A DNA stretch of 64,000 nucleotides. It comes from Pleurodeles waltl. Lineage: Eukaryota > Chordata > Amphibia > Caudata > Salamandridae. The stretch is taken from NCBI RefSeq assembly GCF_031143425.1, contig NC_090445.1, forward strand, positions 821,288,817-821,352,816. The letters run 5' to 3'. The notes under the pieces were generated by a model. It was not told the DNA's origin. It did not search any database and saw only the letters and a program-made list of their open reading frames with translations. Positions 46,552 to 57,124 of this stretch are shown here, piece by piece. Each line of letters opens with the position of its first letter. Position 1 is the first letter of the stretch. A program made the translations under genes and the position numbers.

Positions 46552-49230
46552 TGTAGGAAGTTGGCTCTGTATGTGCTATTTCAAAGTAAGGAATAGCATG
46601 CACAGAGTCCAAGGGTTCCCCTTAGAGGTAAAATAGTGGTAAAAAGAGATAATACTAATGCTCTATTTTGTGGTAGTGTGGTCGAGCAGTAGGCTTATCC
46701 AAGGAGTAGTGTTAAGCATTTGTTGTACATACACACAGGCAATAAATGAGGAACACACACTCAGAGACAAATCCAGCCAATAGGTTTTGTTATAGAAAAA
46801 TATATTTTCTTAGTTTATTTTAAGAACCACAGGTTCAAATTTTACATGTAATATCTCATTTGAAAGGTATTGCAGGTAAGTACTCTAGGAACTTTGAATC
46901 ATTACTTTAGCATGTATACTTTTTACATAAAACACAATAAGCTGTTTTAAAAGTGGACACAGTGCAATTTTCACAGTTCCTGGGGGAGGTAAGTTTTTGT
47001 TAGTTTTGTCAGGTAAGTAAATCACTTACAAGTCTCAGGTTTGGGTCCAAGGTAGCCCACCGTTGGGGGTTCAGAGCAACCCCAAAGTTATCACACCAGC
47101 AGCTCAGGGCCGGTCAGGTGCAAAGGTCAAAGAGGTGCCCAAAACACATAGGCTTCAATGGAGAGAAGGGGGTGCCCCGGTTCCAGTCTGCCAGCAGGTA
47201 AGTACCCGCGTCTTCGGAGGGCAGACCAGGGGGGTTTTGTAGGGCACCGGGGGGGACACGAGTCAGCACAGAAAGTACACCCTCAGCAGCGCGGGGGCGG
47301 CCGGGTGCAGTGTGCAAACACGCGTCGGGTTCCCAATGGTTTTCAATGAGAGATCAAGGGATCTCTTCAGCGTCGCAGGCAGGCAAGGGGGGGGCTCCTC
47401 TGGGTAGCCACCACCTGGGCAAGGGAGAGGGCTTCCTGGGGGTCACTCCTGCACCGAAGTTCCGTTCCTTTAGGTGCTGGGGGCTGCGGGTGCAGGGTCT
47501 TTTCCAGCCGTCGGGAAATGGAGTTCAGACAGTCGCGGTCAGGGGGAGCCTGTGGATTCCCTCTGCAGGCATCGCTGTGGGGGCTCAGGGGGGACAACTT
47601 TGGTTACTCACAGTCGTAGAGTCGCCGGAGGGTCCTCCCTGAGTTGTTTGTTCTCCACCAGTCGAGTCGGGGTCGCCGGGTGCAGTGTTGCAAGTCTCAC
47701 GCTTCTTGCGGGGAGTTGCAGGGGTCTTTAAATCTGCTCCTTGTAACAAAGTTGCAGTTCTTTTGGAGCAGTGCCGCTGTCCTCGGGAGTTTCTTGTCTT
47801 TTTCGAAGCAGGGCAGTCCTCAGAGGATTCAGAGGTCGCTGGTCCCTTGGAAAGCGTCGCTGGAGCAGGTTTCTTTGGAAGGCAGGAGACAGGCCGGTAA
47901 GTCTGGGGCCAAGGCAGTTGGTGTCTTCTGTTCTTCCTCTGCAGGGGTTTTTCAGCTCAGCAGTCCTTCTTCTTGTTAGTTGCAGGAATCTGTTTTATCT
48001 AGGTTCAGGGGAGCCCTTAAATACTAAATTTAAGGGCGTGTTTAGGTCTGGGGGGTTAGTAGCCAAGGCTACTAGCCCTGAGGGTGAGTACACCCTCTTT
48101 GTGCCTCCTCCCAAGGGGAGGGGGTCACATCCCTAATCCTATTGGGGGAATCCTCCATCTGCAAGATGGAGGATTTCTAAAAGTTAGAGTCACTTCAGCT
48201 CAGGACACCTTAGGGGCTGTCCTGACTGGCCAGTGACTCCTCCTTGTTGTTCTCTTCTCCAGCCTTGCCGCCAAAAGTGAGGGCCGTGGCCGGAGGAGGC
48301 GGGCAACTCCACTAAGCTGGAGTGTCCTGCGGTGCTGTGACAAAGGGGTGAGCCTTTGAGGCTCACCGCCAGGTGTTACAGCTCCTGCCTGGGGGAGGTG
48401 TTAGCATCTCCACCCAGTGCAGGCTTTGTTACTGGCCTTAGAGTGACAAAGGCACTCTCCCCATGGGGCCAGCAACATGTCTCTAGTGTGGCAGGCTGCT
48501 GGAACCAGTCAGCCTACACAGATAGTCGGTTAGGTTTCAGGGGGCACCTCTAAGGTGCCCTCTGGGGTGTATTTTACAATAAAATGTACACTGGCATCAG
48601 TGTGCATTTATTGTGCTGAGAAGTTTGATACCAAACTTCCCAGTCTTCAGTGTAGCCATTATGGTGCTGTGGAGTTCGTGTAAAACAGACTCCCAGACCA
48701 TATACTCTTATGGCTACCCTGCACTTACAATGTCTAAGGTTTGGCTTAGACACTGTAGGGGCACAGTGCTCATGCACTGGTGCCCTCACCTATGGTATAG
48801 TGCACCCTGCCTTAGGGCTGTAAGGCCTGCTAGAGGGGTGTCTTACCTATACTGCATAGGCAGTGAGAGGCTGGCATGGCACCCTGAGGGGAGTGCCATG
48901 TCGACTTACTCATTTTGTTCTCACTAGCACACACAAGCTGGTAAGCAGGGTGTCTGTGCTGAGTGAGGGGTCTCTAGGGTGGCATAAGACATGCTGCAGC
49001 CCTTAGAGACCTTCCCTGGCATCAGGGCCCTTGGTACCAGAGGTACCATTTACAAGGGACTTATCTGGATGCCAGGGTGTGCCAATTGTGGAATCAAAAG
49101 TACAGGTTAGGGAAAGAACACTGGTGCTGGGGCCTGGTTAGCAGGCCTCAGCACACTTTCAATTCAAAACATAGCATCAGCAAAGGCAAAAAGTCAGGGG
49201 GTAACCATGCCAAAGAGGCATTTCCTTACA
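46552..49230 (-). mobile_element. Putative solo LTR, 2.68 kb, with 5-bp target duplication
   Basis: The unit runs TGTAGGAAGTTGGC... to ...TTTCCTTACA, so it begins TG and ends CA. It is flanked by the perfect 5-bp duplication CACTT (46547-46551 and 49231-49235), as left by LTR-element integration. No partner LTR or internal coding region lies on either side, which suggests recombination to a solo LTR. The minus orientation is preferred because, in that sense, AATAAA motifs fall near the 3' end (around 46738-46745 and 46815). The middle (47150-47980) is GC-rich with many CpG, as in promoter-bearing LTR parts. Small stems occur (for example at 48000-48030, 48150-48175 and 48580-48615). Frames inside (47114-48136, 48356-48927) are spurious. 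An alternative is a long non-autonomous DNA element, since the two ends show weak mutual inverted similarity (TGTAGGAA and TGTAAGGAA). Confidence 0.7.
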
Positions 49231-49239
49231 CACTTCTTT

Positions 49240-49870
49240 AGACAAGACTATATAATCACTTACACAGCTCATAATGACGCCTCCTTGGAAAATAGGTTAA
49301 GCCTCTAAATTCCCCACCACCCCTGGTGTTGATCTACAGTAATCCTCCCATACCCCAGCCCCCTCAAAAAAAAAAAAAAGTTCAGTTTTGTATGTTAATG
49401 GGTTGCAGACTTCTGCCGCCTGGGATCCCTGGCATTGATAGGAGTTTGGTTTCCTGTATGCCTGTGTCTGAGGCCATCAGTCTCAGTGTCGCCGTTCTTG
49501 TTGGATACTAGTATTTGGAACCCTGCTCAAAGATTTGTAAATAGGTCCCCTACCACCACAGGTTACCGGAGCAGGGGTTATGCAGGGATGTTTAATGCTG
49601 GTATGTAAATGCATAGCACTTACTACCCCTGATGATGGATTGTGAATTGCTGGCCTTGGTGCTTTCCACTGGCCCTCGGATTTAAATAATATTCACTTGA
49701 AGAACACAGAGATACTCTACCTCCTCCTAATGATGCAAAAATGACCCTGTAGCACTGGTCAAAATACCTTTGACATGAGCTTCACTATACTAGAACTTTC
49801 TGAGAAATAGTGAGCCATAAGGGAGAAAAGAGGCCCGGGGCTACATGAAAATTCCGTAATGTATAAGGTA
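49240..49870. other. Non-coding stretch, nothing recognised
   Basis: Includes a short A-run at 49367-49379. No repeat or domain recognised. Confidence 0.4.
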
Positions 49871-49879
49871 GGATCGTGT

Positions 49880-50453
49880 TAGTGTGTGCTTGTGTAACCT
49901 TCTGAACTCTGCGAAGCTAAGCTCTAGCTGATGGATGCTGGCCAGGCGCCGCTACTATGACATTATGGGGTTTTGGGTGGATTTGAATCTTGCCGCTGCA
50001 GTTGTTGTAGTTGCCTGGCTTGAGATGCTGCATAGGGGTTTTCTCCTGCAGGAATAAAGGAACCTGTTAATAACTCAACTGTGTCCAGCGAACTTACTAC
50101 ATTTCTTTGGTGACAACTTGGTCAGACACCTGCCAGCTGTCAGGAGAGCCCCAGACAAAAATACAGCGATCCCAACAGAGACAGATCGGGTGGTGTGCCT
50201 CGTTATCCAGTGCCAACATGGAGCGGATGATCAGCTGCTAGATTATGACATCCACATCACTGGAGGATGCTCCAGCGCCCACAGACCCCTGTGCATGTAA
50301 AAGGGGACCGGGAAGTTAATTATAGTGTGGTAAAAACTCTCAAATCTATCAAAATTGGCCACCCAGCTCTGGCTATACCAAGCATAAACCTTGGTATAGC
50401 CAAGTGTAAAAGAACCTGTTAATAACTCTCCCGTGTCCAGCTAGCTTACTACA
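49880..50453 (+). mobile_element. Small LTR-retrotransposon relic
   Basis: A first LTR-like segment (about 49880-50100) has AATAAA at about 50056 and ends AACTTACTACA. It is followed by TTTGGTGACAACTTGG, a leader-like sequence. About 300 bases on, after the purine-rich AAAAGGGGACCGGGAAG (50299-50315, polypurine-tract-like), the LTR end recurs: AGAACCTGTTAATAACTC...TTACTACA at 50411-50453. The two ends agree in about 37 of 43 positions. This is either a heavily deleted element with two LTR pieces or a local duplication of one LTR end. No protein is encoded. Confidence 0.5.
50372..50402. repeat. Hairpin beside the LTR end
   Basis: TGGCTATACCAAG pairs with CTTGGTATAGCCA across a short loop. The TATAGCCA of its right arm (50395-50402) is repeated at 50454-50461, so the LTR-end fragment between them is bracketed by an 8-bp direct repeat. 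Confidence 0.7.
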
Positions 50454-50464
50454 TATAGCCAGTT

Positions 50465-51425
50465 TAACCGTCTCAAATAGTCCAACGGGTTATGTACTTG
50501 TCATTGAAATCAGTGTGCGGCTGATGGCTCTGGGTAAAAGTCTGCATTACATTCCACCTGTATGTGAAAATGGCAGAATCCAGGGGAACGCCTCTCTTTC
50601 GCCACATAGTGGTGTGCCAAGAGTAGTGCTTTCCATTGTTCATCCCTGCCCACTTCTACCGCCTTCCACACATTGTGATGTAAAGTCCCATGCCCCATCT
50701 GCCCGGGAGGTATACTGGGCATTTTACCCACGCTACCCAACTTCATGTCAGCCTAACAAATTATCAACAAAACTTTGCACACTCCATCTTTCCTGATAGA
50801 ATAAAACATATCCTGTAATGCTTCTGGGATTTAATAATCATTGTTGATTAGGGAAGCCAACACTCTGCCCCAAAGAGGTTTTTGTATTCCGTCCAGTGGT
50901 GGGACTCAGTAAAAGGACAAGGACATGGCCCGCGGCTCCTGTCATCATTGACTGGAAACCTGGCAAGGCCTACTCAGTCACTGAAAGCAGTATATTGAGT
51001 ATATTTTAATAATGTACAATTACTGTTAATGTGGGTAATTTTATTATTTGCTGATCCAGTTTGAAGAACGTAATCTGTAAAAAGTGCTTAACTAGATGTG
51101 AAATTTTTGTTTAAATGGGCGAAATTTTAGAAAACAATAACATCAATCTGAAAAACGTGCTTAAAATATTTGCCTTTTAGAATTTTGTGAAGTTAGTACT
51201 CACAAATATATGATAGTTAAATCTTTGTTTTCCTCTATTTAACAGTTATAAACTGTTATGCTTGAGTAAGAACAAGGCAGGGCCCATCGGGCTACATTCA
51301 AAATAAATTTCCAAAACATGATAAACTTCTAACAGTAAAACCTTTGACATTAGCAATCAATTAAATGACTATAATTTAGAATATAAGATACACGTGACTA
51401 CAGAAACGATACATTAGTGTCTAAA
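50465..51425. other. Non-coding stretch, nothing recognised
   Basis: Mixed, then AT-rich sequence. The opposing frames at 50510-50796 are not supported. Confidence 0.4.
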
Positions 51426-51429
51426 ACCC

Positions 51430-51965
51430 ACAAAATGTAATAATAGGAAACGTCTGGGGCGTAGCCTGACAAATGTCAATAGAGAATAAATAATGGGCAG
51501 ACTTTGATAAAAGTTTTCAACAAAAAGGTATAATATCCCGGTACTGAAAATGTTTGCACCCCTATAATTTCACGCTCCACACAGTTACTTTCCATTTGAG
51601 TAAGCTTACGAAGAATGTGATAATAACCCAGAAGTTATCACAAACCTTCGTCGGAGCATCGCAGGGGCCCCTATCCCCGCATGGCATTCTGACAGATTGC
51701 TGTACATTTGAAAGATAGCAAAGAAGTTCAAACCGAGTGTACATGGCGCGTCATCTGTGAGTAAAGCAAAGAGGGCAAGACTGATTGCTTCCGGGCACTT
51801 AACAAACAAGGTGTGTGGTTAAGGCCCAGGCACTCCTGATGCGTGTTTGAGGCACTTAGCTGACTTGAATGGCACTTGTGCGGCAGAGTTCTGCTAAAAT
51901 GCACTGAGCTGGGACACTAGGGTCATAACCACTTTAAGAGCCTAACTGCCCTGGGAAGCATTAAG
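51430..51965. repeat. Probable interspersed repeat, unclassified
   Basis: Sequence with CpG-bearing blocks (TTCGTCGGAGCATCGCAGG, ATGGCGCGTCATC, ACTTGTGCGGCAGAG) in otherwise AT-rich DNA. The blocks match my memory of an abundant newt repeat. There is only one copy in the window and no ends could be placed, so this is weakly supported. Confidence 0.35.
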
Positions 51966-52211
51966 GTATTTTAGGCAGAATGGGAATGAGATTTCTTTTT
52001 AGCCTTAAGGAAATGTGGAGGAAATTGCTTTGCTGTGAGTTAGTGCTTAGGGTTGAGCCGGAAGGTGACATAGATTTCTACTTGGATGTGATTTATTCCA
52101 TGTTTCAAAAATATGCAGTTGAAATAGTTATGTGGAGTGACACACAGGTATGTTATGTAGAAGAGATATTCCATTGTTGTTGATATTATGACACAAGAGG
52201 ACAGACATCCT

Positions 52212-52212
<1 letters not shown>

Positions 52213-52244
<32 letters not shown>
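52213..52244. repeat. Poly-T run (32 T)
   Basis: Thirty-two uninterrupted T residues between ATCCTG and GCTAGTGG. Such a length implies recent origin or slippage. It may be the A-tail of a minus-strand retroposon whose body would lie to the right, but none is recognised. Confidence 0.9.
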
Positions 52245-52247
<3 letters not shown>

Positions 52248-52879
52248 AGTGGCATTTGATTACGTTTTTGGATCTGTATTAAATGTGGCAGCAAGTGAGT
52301 CGATCTACATCCATTTTCCAAGTTCTCGGTTTGACGCAGATTGGTCAAGAGGGTAAAAAAATATTAGTGGGGAATGCTCTCGGAGGAGAGTGTGTTAAAT
52401 CCATGTGTCTGCTGCAGCAAAAATTGATGCACGGATTTATACTAAGATTGGAAGAAACCCTTTTCATGATTAAATGTAAATCTGCTCAGTAATGTCCGAG
52501 TTTTCATGAAAATTTAAAAAAAAAATGCAAATTTAAATGTATTAAGTGTGCAGATGTCGTCCAAACACCAGTATGAACTTGAACTGACATCTGGTTGGTT
52601 AGCATGCCTGCTAGTTTGCAGACTTACAATGAAGATCTGCAAACCAAGTACAATCTGTATGGCTGGCTGAATGGTTGAGATTTGCTGAGGCAACCGTAAC
52701 AGAGCCCACTGTGAAAATTAAAAGGGATACGTAAGGGGAGACACAGCCTTTACCACGCAGCTTTCCCTCAGGTGAGTATTGTTTACCTTTACCAGGCCGG
52801 TAAGCTTTTTTTTTAATTACATAATTACTATGTTATTTTTAAAAAGGGTTTTGTGTGGATAGTAGTAAAGGGAAATAAG

Positions 52880-53145
52880 GTTAGTTTTAGGGATTAGGGT
52901 TAGGTAAAAGCAAAGTGAGATAAGGGTAATTTTAGGGTTGGGGTGGACAATGGTAAAGGTAAGGGGGTAATTTTAGGATATAGGGCTTGGCAAAGGTAAG
53001 GATAATTTTAGAATTAAGGGATGGGTAGAGGTAAAGGGAGGTAATGGTAAGTTCAGGGTTTAGGGCTGGGTAGTGGTAAAGCAATGTAAGTGTAATTTTA
53101 GGGTTTAAGAGTGGCTAGTGGTGAAGGGAGGTTGAGAGTAAATTA
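52880..53145 (+). repeat. Degenerate minisatellite with telomere-like core
   Basis: About six units of 34-46 bp start near 52882, 52928, 52969, 53003, 53048 and 53093. Each has the form TAATTTTAGGGTTNAGGG, then GGTAGTGGTAAAGG and GGTAA. The first unit holds GGGATTAGGGTTAGG, close to the vertebrate telomere repeat, but the array as a whole is not TTAGGG-based. It is strongly G-rich on the plus strand. Confidence 0.75.
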
Positions 53146-53585
53146 AAAACATGAAATATGTAAATTTAGGGTTTCGAGGTTCCCCAGAAAAATTGAAAAT
53201 TATTTTTTTTTTAAAATGGCATCTACTTACCTTACACATACTTACCATGAGTGCCAAAGGCTGTGTGGAAAAAGCATGCGTGGTTATTGCATTTGTTGTA
53301 AAGTCATACGTTCACTTAAGGATAGATATTTAATATTTGAGCCTCATGGGGAGGAAGGCACAGTCTGCAAGAGTGGAAAATAACCTTGCTCTCAATGGCC
53401 GTTTGGGTGTTTGTAAAGTTCAGAAGAGAAAGGTTTCTTTTTAGAGAATTTATTTCATGCAATTAAGTGGTAGCTGCTGAAATCCAGAATCATTCATCTA
53501 ATGTGCAATATGCACTTAGAGCTAAGAAGCCCAAGAACTAACCTTCAGTGATAATAATCTTAGTGAATGTGAATGGAAGATTGTC

Positions 53586-53690
53586 AGGATATGCCTTCCT
53601 TCATCACCAAACCCCTTGCCGCCTTCCTTCATCACTAACCCCCTTGCCGCCCTCCTTCATCACTAACCTCCTTGCCACCTTCGTCCTCAC
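53586..53690 (+). repeat. Short minisatellite, about 3.5 units of 30 bp
   Basis: CCTTCATCACYAACCYCCTT followed by GCCRCCT recurs at about 53598, 53628 and 53657 with few changes. A fourth, diverged unit follows. Confidence 0.8.
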
Positions 53691-53699
53691 CCCTTTCTA

Positions 53700-54640
53700 A
53701 AAATGCAGTCTATTCATCTTTGAAAGACAAGGAAAGGTTATCCGGATATAGCCTGCTTGTGCCCTGATCCAATATCTGAACACCTCCTGTTTCAGTCCAT
53801 TCTAAAGACCTACTGCACTTGCCTGTGGGATTGAAAGTGAGTGAGGGTGCCAGGGTGGGTGCTCCTTCTTTTCTGAGCAATCCACATCCAACTGGGTAGC
53901 TCTTTTCAAAGTCACTTTCCTGATAAACACTTCAACTCTGTCTGGATCAGCGTGAGAACCTGACTAATACTCATTTGACCAGTGCACACCTGGGAACTCA
54001 TGATGGGCTCATCAAATTTCTATTCTTTAAAACAAATTCACTGGGTAAATTGCACCCTTTTGACTTCAGCGTTCCTTACATCCTGTCCGCCCCCTGGGTT
54101 CCTCTCCTGAGACATTGACATTATGTAAATGCAATAGGATTACAAACGGTTATGGGCAGCCATATGTCAGTGTTATTTGTAATGCTCCCTCATGGTCCGA
54201 AAAGAAGAAAAGAAATCCACCCAAAGAGTGATAACATCCTTTCTGTGCTATACGGTCTCTGCCATGAGGTCCAGGGCGATGCACTTAGGTTATGGTTGGT
54301 AATGTAACCACACAATTTTACGCTCCTTACCACAGATATGCCGTGATACAGTCCACAGATTTGTGTTCTTTATATAGACCATAAGTATTACAGTCCAGGT
54401 TCATAGTGTACATCCGTGGACCCTGCGGGTAGTCACATTATTTATATAGCTGGAGCCGAAGACTACATGCGCATCCTGACCTCCCTGTCGGTCACTGAGA
54501 TACACCTTGTGCCCAAACGTGCAGCCTGTTACATATGAGACCCACAAAGTACATTTTCCATGTCAATTATCGTGCTTTGAAGTATATGGATGATACGGTA
54601 GTAAATGGCTACTACATGCAAGTCAATGAGTACTGAAGAT
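53700..54640. other. Non-coding stretch, nothing recognised
   Basis: Mixed composition without repeat boundaries or supported frames. Confidence 0.4.
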
Positions 54641-54649
54641 TGATGGCAG

Positions 54650-55280
54650 GCGGATGTTTTGTTGTTGTATTATGTCATAATGTTAAACTCTTTTATAGTT
54701 TTGTAATATTTCTGTGTGTTGAGTTGTTATGGTCTTTGGTGGTGTGATTGTGTTGGGGTGCTGTAGAGTGTTGGTGGTATATTGTTGTGTTATAATTTTG
54801 TTTTGTGTGTCTTGTGAGGTTGGTTGTGCTGTTCTGTTATGGTATTATATTGTTATGTTGCACTGTTTGCATAGCGTTTCATTGTGAAGTAGTGGTCTTT
54901 TGTGGTGTTGCTGAGCTGGGATGGAGTATTTCAGTATGCTACAATGTGCTTGTTTAGATTTAATATTGTGTTGCATTTAGAGGTAACATACTTGAGTTGT
55001 TGCCATGTTCTTGTGTAGTTGCACTGTTATGTTTTGCTTTCTGTTTTGCTGCATTATTGTGTTGTGATTCTGTGGCATGCTGTTTTACTTTATTTACCTG
55101 TAGTATTTATGCTGTGTTGTGTTTTTGGGTTATTTTGAGGTGCAGTTCAATTGTGTTGTAGGGCGTTGTCTTGTATGGTGCTATGCAGTTGGTATTGCAC
55201 GATGGTGATGCTGTGTTGCACTGCTGTTATGTTGGTTTGGTGTTGATGTTGTTGTCTGTTTGTATGTTGCCTACTGGCAT
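54650..55280 (+). repeat. GT-skewed low-complexity tract
   Basis: About 630 bases with a heavy excess of T and G over A and C on the plus strand, built from variations on TTGTGTTG, GTTATG and TGTTGC. It appears to be a decayed simple or satellite sequence. It shows no consistent period by eye. Confidence 0.65.
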
Positions 55281-55684
55281 TCATCTATATCCTTTAAAAG
55301 CTTCCGAACTATTCATTGACTGGCCCCAGAAGCTCCTCTCATAGGAGCCAATGCAGTCTAGGCACTTGGTACAGATGGTTAAATTAGCCTCAACGCCGGT
55401 ACTCAGAGGGCCTATGATGTGATGAGGAAGTTTCTTCATCATCCCTTTATTCAGAACGAGTGTTTTACACTGTGGGTACTATGCACCCGAATGCCCCTAG
55501 CTACTTGCCACCGTCCTAGCATCAGCGGCCCCTGTTCTGTTTCATACACAGACCCCTGCTTGGCCAGGTTAGCGTGAAGAAAAAGTTGTGAACTGTAGTG
55601 TCTGTGAATACCTTCACCGGGACGGTCCCCTCACGTTGCCCTGGTTATTGGAGGGGCCTGTGTGACCTCTTGTTTCTCCAGCAA

Positions 55685-55962
55685 GAAAACTCGATGAGTA
55701 AAAGTTTGTTGCTGCCATTTGCTGTGATTTAGTTCATAAGTCACAGTTGGAAACCCGGCAGCGTCAACTCCGTGTCCTATTCACCTGAGGTAGATAAACT
55801 GAGCACCACCAGACTGAGTAATAGTAACGCCTACTTCTAGAATTCTTAAAGATGGAAGGACGCGATGTGATCTGCTGTATAAAAGCAAGACATTATCATT
55901 ATTATTATTGGTGTTGTCATTATTGTTATTATTAATGTTAGCAGTGTGATTATTGCTATTGT
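55685..55962 (+). repeat. tRNA-derived SINE, copy 1, with (ATT)n tail
   Basis: Carries the core AGGTAGATAAACTGAGCACCA (55789-55809 region), shared with 61208-61440. Upstream is a B-box-like GTTGGAAACCCGG (55746-55758). Downstream are TGCTGTATAAAAGCAAGAC and an ATT-rich tail (55894-55930). This is the layout of tRNA-derived SINEs whose 3' end copies an L2/CR1-type LINE tail. Confidence 0.55.
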
Positions 55963-55964
55963 GT

Positions 55965-56865
55965 GAGGGTGAAATGAGAACTGGCATAGTATCCAGAATA
56001 TATGAAAACGATCTGCTCTACTAACAGGTCCCAGAAGTCCAAACGATTAGGAAAACATATGATGTGAACCGTGAGAGGCAGCCAGGTTGCACTGAGGACA
56101 TCACATCTCCGCTGGTCAGACTCCACCGTCAATGCCAGTCTTTTGTGGGTGCACGATGCCAGTGTACCAGAATATAAACTTAATAAAGAAAACACTGAGG
56201 GTTTTTACCACCCGAATGAATGCATTAAATACGAGGTTGTTGGAGTATTGCCCTATTTGGGTTCAGTATTTGCCAATAACTTTCAGGAAATTGTGAATTT
56301 GAAGAATATTGAATAGTTGGTCTCTTCTGGGGAATTTGGTAACTATAACTGCACTCCTAGTACTAGAACCCTTGTAAATATTTATTTATAACGAGCCCAA
56401 CCTCTTACTAGTGTAAAATATAAAATAACATATTCCCTCATACAATAACTGCTTTGTTTCCATAAATGTTAATCGAAGTTATATGTTGGATTGCTCTTAA
56501 TCGTCTCAATGCAATGTATTGTTTGTACCCAGTAATAAAGATTTGATAGCTATAGAAAATGTTACGTGCTCGACCTATTTCCTTAAATATGTATTGTTCT
56601 TTCACTGCTCGCTCCCCTTTGTTTGAGAAACAGAAAATTCATAGTCACATACTGTAAAAGTCCTACAATGACGTCTCTTAATGTATACACTGTTTTCCTT
56701 AGTTAACTTGCAAGCGTCTGAAACAAATGATGTTGTCAGCACCTGGGAATGATGGAACTCGTCCAGTTGCGGACTCATGAATCATTAGGGGTGTGACAAA
56801 CCCGCCTCTAGACACTACTTCTTCAAATTCTGCACATACGTGATAATCTGTGCTGCAGATGTGCA
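55965..56865. other. Non-coding stretch, nothing recognised
   Basis: The opposing frames at 55956-56316 have no domain. The rest is AT-rich and featureless. Confidence 0.4.
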
Positions 56866-56891
56866 TTGTTACCTCTAGCTGTAGTCGGAGA

Positions 56892-57100
56892 TCCTCGGTA
56901 CTGTCATTACATTGTGCATTGTGTCATGTGTGTACCGACTCAATTATACCGTGCAGTGCCTTACGCAAAGCCCTCTGATGCTCTGGAGTGTACAAGGCTC
57001 GAGACCAGAGCACCAGAGGGCTTTGCATAAGGCACTTCACAGTATAATTGAGTCAGTACACAAAACAGCATAAAGGACAGTGTAATGATAGTACAGAGGA
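56892..57100. repeat. Foldback element: 95-bp arms, 18-base loop
   Basis: The left arm (56892-56986) and right arm (57005-57100) are reverse complements with roughly 85% identity by eye. They are best over the inner 55 bases (from ACTCAATTATAC to GCTCTGG). Weaker similarity continues outward to about 56868 and 57120 (TAGCTGTAG against CTTCAGCTA). Three of the inner mismatches are CG in the left arm and TG at the matching place in the complement of the right arm. It does not code for protein. It may be a MITE reduced to its inverted repeats. Confidence 0.8.
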
Positions 57101-57124
57101 ACTTCAGCTATGTACCTTTGTTCT

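Noticed and set aside
47114..48927. Several frames of 60-121 codons
   Set aside because: All lie inside the putative solo LTR, overlap each other in different phases and carry no motif.
52880..52920. Interstitial telomere repeat
   Set aside because: Only one unit is TTAGGG-like. The array has a 34-46 bp period, so it is better described as a minisatellite.
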